Assembly (NCBI RefSeq): GCF_000169155.1
Contig: NZ_AAWL01000009.1
Coordinates: forward strand, 1 to 55,000
Source: Thermosinus carboxydivorans Nor1
Lineage (GTDB): Bacteria; Bacillota; Negativicutes; Sporomusales; Thermosinaceae
Direction: 5' to 3'
DNA length: 55,000 nucleotides
Positions 52,263 to 55,000 of the stretch are shown piece after piece; position 1 is the first letter of the stretch; every line of letters starts with the position of its first letter. Position numbers and translations under genes: made by a program. Below the pieces are notes generated by a model that saw only the letters and a list, made by a program, of their open reading frames with translations, searched no databases and was not told where the DNA came from.

Positions 52263-53273
52263 ATGGTTCAGTTAATCGGCCCTATTTTAGTTTTGTTTCT
52301 ATTCATTGTCGGTATCGCCGTATTTCTCCATTTTGTCCCGCTTGGACTGTGGATATCGGCTATGGCCGCCGGTGTTCACGTCGGCATTATGACCTTAATT
52401 GGCATGCGCCTGCGGCGCGTGCCGCCGGCCCAAATCGTCCTGCCGCTTATTAAGGCCAACAAAGCAGGTTTGGACGTAAACGTCAACCAGTTGGAGGCCC
52501 ATTATCTTGCCGGCGGTAATGTCGACCGGGTGGTCGATGCCCTCATTGCGGCTCACCGCGCGCAAATTCCGCTTACCTTTGAACGCGCTGCCGCCATTGA
52601 TCTTGCAGGGCGTAATGTTCTGGAAGCGGTGCAAATGAGCGTGAATCCGAAAGTGATTGAAACGCCCGTTGTTTCCGCCGTGGCGAAAAATGGCATTGAA
52701 CTCAAGGTAAAAGCACGGGTTACCGTGCGGGCAAATATTGACCGTTTAGTTGGCGGCGCCGGCGAAGCAACCATTCTGGCCAGGGTTGGCGAAGGAATTG
52801 TCACGACCGTCGGTTCGGCCGACGACCATAAGGAAGTGTTGGAAAATCCGGACCATATTTCGCGCACTGTTCTTGCCAAAGGACTTGATGCCGGTACGGC
52901 CTTTGAAATATTGTCGATTGATATTGCCGACGTCGATGTAGGACGCAACATTGGTGCTGAGTTATTAACCGACCAGGCCGAAGCGGAAAAACGCATTGCT
53001 CAGGCTAAGGCGGAAGAGCGACGGGCTATGGCGGTTGCCAAAGAGCAGGAGATGAAAGCTTTTACCCAGGAAATGCAGGCCAAAGTGGTGGAAGCCCAGG
53101 CCGAGGTGCCGCGTGCTTTAGCTATTGCGCTGCGCGAAGGACGGATGGGAGTAATGGATTATTATAATATGAATAATATTATGGCCGACACCGAAATGCG
53201 TGAAACCATTGCCAAAGCCGGCCCGGTGATGGCGCAAGCGCCGGCGAAGGCTGATGAATCGCCGAAAAAGTAG
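52263..53273 (+). CDS. floA: Flotillin-like protein FloA
   Basis: A 336-residue protein with two short N-terminal hydrophobic segments (residues about 5-50), an SPFH-like domain ([45 protein letters not shown], in parts) and a coiled-coil end rich in Ala, Glu and Lys ([24 protein letters not shown] in parts). It assembles lipid-raft-like membrane domains. The ATG directly follows the nfeD TAA, with GGAGG inside the nfeD end, so the pair is translationally coupled. Confidence 0.95.
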   Translation: MVQLIGPILVLFLFIVGIAVFLHFVPLGLWISAMAAGVHVGIMTLIGMRLRRVPPAQIVLPLIKANKAGLDVNVNQLEAHYLAGGNVDRVVDALIAAHRAQIPLTFERAAAIDLAGRNVLEAVQMSVNPKVIETPVVSAVAKNGIELKVKARVTVRANIDRLVGGAGEATILARVGEGIVTTVGSADDHKEVLENPDHISRTVLAKGLDAGTAFEILSIDIADVDVGRNIGAELLTDQAEAEKRIAQAKAEERRAMAVAKEQEMKAFTQEMQAKVVEAQAEVPRALAIALREGRMGVMDYYNMNNIMADTEMRETIAKAGPVMAQAPAKADESPKK

Positions 53274-53283
53274 GTGAGATGGT

Positions 53284-53625
53284 TTGGATTTCGGATTATT
53301 AATCATTTTGATGCTGGTGCTATATGTCTTGCCGGAACTCTTAAAGCGCCGGCGGCCCCCAAAATATGAATATCCGCATATACCGCAGCCCGCGCCGCCC
53401 GAGCCGGAACCAACCGGCCAAGCTGGGGCCGGGATGCCGCCGGCGATGCCTATTAAACCGCCGCTGCCACCGGAAGTACATGTTCCGGCGCCGACGAAAG
53501 CCCCTGAAACCTCCCCATGGGAGGGCAAGCTGAACAACGCCCTGCTGGTCAATGGGGTAATTTTTGCCGAAATCCTGCTGCCGCCGCGCGCAAAAAGGCC
53601 GCTAGTTTTGCGCGGACGGCGATAA
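53284..53625 (+). CDS. Hypothetical proline-rich membrane-anchored protein
   Basis: A 113-residue protein with one N-terminal membrane segment (FGLLIILMLVLYVLPELL), a basic stop (KRRRPPKYEY), a long proline-rich linker (residues about 30-80) and a short C-terminal domain (WEGKLNNALLVNGVIFAEIL). Start is TTG at 53284 after GTGAGATGG. It follows floA by 10 bp and ends at a terminator, so it is the last gene of the nfeD-floA operon. I do not recognise a family. Similar small proline-rich proteins often act as membrane scaffolds, which is only a suggestion. Confidence 0.72.
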   Translation: MDFGLLIILMLVLYVLPELLKRRRPPKYEYPHIPQPAPPEPEPTGQAGAGMPPAMPIKPPLPPEVHVPAPTKAPETSPWEGKLNNALLVNGVIFAEILLPPRAKRPLVLRGRR

Positions 53626-53629
53626 AAAT

Positions 53630-53669
53630 AACCCCTGGAGTGGTTTGGCCAATCTCCAGGGGTTTTATT
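53630..53669. terminator. Terminator between the nfeD operon and the methyltransferase
   Basis: AACCCCTGGAG and CTCCAGGGGTT form a perfect 11-bp stem with a 13-base loop, followed by TTATT on the plus strand and by TTATTTTT on the minus strand. It serves both convergent units. Confidence 0.88.
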
Positions 53670-54261
53670 ACTTGTGCACTGTTGCCTTTATAAAGTAGTA
53701 GTCATTGTTATCGACGGCGGCAAGGACGGAAAAATCGGCCTGTTGTAACATTTGCGCCACTATATCGCTAGGCGGCAGGCGGTCGTCTTGTACGGTTGTA
53801 TTGCCGGCGTGAATAGCATTAACCGCCTGGCGCGATAAATCATGCATGATTACCAGTATGCCGCCGGTTTTTAACATAGATTTCATTTTCGCCAGAAAAG
53901 CGGTTTTGTCTTTAACATGCGGGAAAAAGTTAAAGCAAATAATTTTGTCGAAAGCTTGGGGTGGCTGATAGTCAAGTATATCGCCGGTGACATAGGTAAT
54001 GCCGCTGAGATGGCGATGTTTGGCGGCGGCGCGGGTGATCATATTCGCAGCAAAATCTATAGCGGTAATGTTTCCGGTTTCACCTAAAACTTTTTTGAGA
54101 AAGGGAAGCAAAATACCGGTACCGCAACCCACATCAAGGACGGTGTCGCCTGTATTGATGCCAATCATAGCGACCAAAGCTGCAATTTTGTTATCATCGG
54201 CACAGCGGAGGTCATCCCACTGCTGTGCGAGTTGGTTGAAGAAGGCTTGTTCGCTGTTCAT
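53668..54261 (-). CDS. Class I SAM-dependent methyltransferase
   Basis: A 197-residue methyltransferase with the SAM-binding motif VLDVGCGTGILLPFL near residue 40, acidic motif II (ITAIDFAANM), and a motif IV region KIICFNFFPHVKDK. It is of the Methyltransf_11/25 kind, whose substrates are small molecules or lipids. AAGGTGA precedes the ATG, 14 bp after the stop codon of the TonB receptor gene, so the two are probably cotranscribed. A role in metal-chelator or corrinoid handling is possible but not shown. Confidence 0.85.
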   Translation of the reverse strand: MNSEQAFFNQLAQQWDDLRCADDNKIAALVAMIGINTGDTVLDVGCGTGILLPFLKKVLGETGNITAIDFAANMITRAAAKHRHLSGITYVTGDILDYQPPQAFDKIICFNFFPHVKDKTAFLAKMKSMLKTGGILVIMHDLSRQAVNAIHAGNTTVQDDRLPPSDIVAQMLQQADFSVLAAVDNNDYYFIKATVHK

Positions 54262-54275
54262 AAGATTGTTTCACC

Positions 54276-55000
54276 TTACAGTTTATACCGGTATACGACA
54301 CTTACCAGTCGACCCGGCATGGGATAGTTGTTTTGTTCGGCGTAATGCTTGTCAAAGAGATTGTTTATCGACAAAGTAAGTGAACTATCTTCCGTGAGGT
54401 CGCGGGTTACAGCCAGGTCGTGGACAACATAGCCGCCAAGTCTAATGATGGCGGGTGTTCCGTAGGGGTAGTTGGCTGATTGCTCACCAGTATAGTCAAC
54501 GGTGTAGCGAATGTGCCATGGTTTGGCGTCGTACTGGTAGCCCAGCGTTGCCTTGTGCCGCGGACGATAGTCCAGTTCGTGGCGTAAACCTAGATTGTCG
54601 CTTGGGTCTACGCCCTCTTTTTTTGTATGTTGGTTGGTGTAATTTAAAAATACGCGTGCGGCCTGATTTAGCTGGTAGCTGTTTTCCCACTCAACGCCCC
54701 AGAGCTTGGCCTTGGGAATATTATAGCAAGAATACGGATATTGGTGAGTAAAATTTATGTAGTCATTTATATTTTGATAGTAAGCGGTGAGTTTGGTCGT
54801 AAGCTGGGGAGACACCTTGCGCTCTACGCCCAGTTCATATTCCCAGCCTTTTTCGGGATTGAGCATCAGGCCATCGCCAATAACCTTTGGATCTGTGCTG
54901 GTGTAATTTTTCGACCACCAGTAAAATTCCGCCATCGACGGCGAACGCCACAAACGGTTGACTGAGATGAAGGTGGTGGTTTGCTGGTCGTTACGGAAGG
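54276..55000 (-). CDS. TonB-dependent outer-membrane receptor, C-terminal part (cut by the window edge)
   Basis: The frame stays open to the window edge, so the gene begins outside. The visible 240 residues are the end of a 22-strand beta barrel: alternating hydrophobic strands, LRHELDYRPRHKATLGYQYD, LGGYVVHDLAVTRDLTEDSSLTLSINNLFDKHYAEQNNYPMPGRLVSVVYRYKL (seen in parts), with the typical NLFDKHYAE motif and a C-terminal strand. It imports siderophores, cobalamin or similar ligands across an outer membrane. This shows that the organism is diderm. Ligand unknown, because the plug domain is not in the window. Confidence 0.93.
   Translation of the reverse strand, partial: FRNDQQTTTFISVNRLWRSPSMAEFYWWSKNYTSTDPKVIGDGLMLNPEKGWEYELGVERKVSPQLTTKLTAYYQNINDYINFTHQYPYSCYNIPKAKLWGVEWENSYQLNQAARVFLNYTNQHTKKEGVDPSDNLGLRHELDYRPRHKATLGYQYDAKPWHIRYTVDYTGEQSANYPYGTPAIIRLGGYVVHDLAVTRDLTEDSSLTLSINNLFDKHYAEQNNYPMPGRLVSVVYRYKL

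Noticed and set aside
1-55000. CRISPR arrays, tRNA or rRNA genes, prophage modules
   Set aside because: No regularly spaced repeats, no tRNA-like cloverleaf or rRNA sequence, and no phage structural genes were found; the lone amidase at 8095 is not enough to call a prophage.

Overview
The window reads as chromosomal DNA of a spore-forming, diderm member of the Firmicutes (class Negativicutes, probably Sporomusaceae; a thermophile such as Thermosinus would fit, but this is inference). The spore protease Gpr and SpoIIP indicate endospore formation. The C-terminal end of a TonB-dependent outer-membrane receptor at the right edge indicates an outer membrane. The order gpr-spoIIP-lepA-hemW-hrcA-(chaperonin)-grpE-dnaK-dnaJ-prmA-rsmE-mtaB-HIT-rpsU-yqeY-nfeD-floA is the classic Firmicutes core order. 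No rRNA, tRNA, CRISPR array or intact insertion sequence was seen.

Left part (1-25.8 kb), accessory and metabolic: an SBF-fold permease; two decayed genes (a chimeric Gfo/Idh-PAS reading frame and an internally deleted acyl-CoA synthetase); a ferredoxin with CstA; a metallo-beta-lactamase-fold protein; two TerC-type exporters, one behind a yybP-ykoY manganese riboswitch with a readable switch mechanism; a cysteine synthase; an amidase; a DUF969-DUF979-pcp operon; rtcB; a NapH-like polyferredoxin; a frameshifted YdjM/YfhP-type membrane hydrolase; a glcD-glcF pair divergent from an SSF symporter that is coupled to a HutP-family RNA-binding regulator; lgt; a tlpA-ccdA thiol-redox pair; a CsoR-family repressor with the Cys/Asn/Cys pattern of persulfide sensors of the CstR type; an OsmC-like protein; and an HD-GYP protein.

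Middle and right part (25.8-55 kb), mostly core: T-box-controlled leuS, an EamA exporter, comEA-comEC-holA, rpsT, gpr, spoIIP, lepA, hemW, then a heat-shock operon opened by a perfect CIRCE element. In that operon an archaeal-like (group III) chaperonin sits between hrcA and grpE, so one HrcA-controlled transcript would carry a thermosome-like folding machine together with DnaK-DnaJ-GrpE. The operon runs on through prmA, rsmE and mtaB. After rpsU-yqeY and nfeD-floA, the window ends in a methyltransferase and the TonB receptor.

The most interesting signals are: (1) three copies of one GC-rich operator (CCRCCCCCCAGGGG), at the SBF permease, the polyferredoxin and the CstR-like repressor itself, which together look like a small undescribed regulon; (2) the group III chaperonin inside the CIRCE-dnaK operon; (3) a HutP-family protein linked to an SSF symporter and glcDF rather than to histidine use, with clustered UAG triplets over the symporter start; (4) two TerC paralogues with different predicted control.
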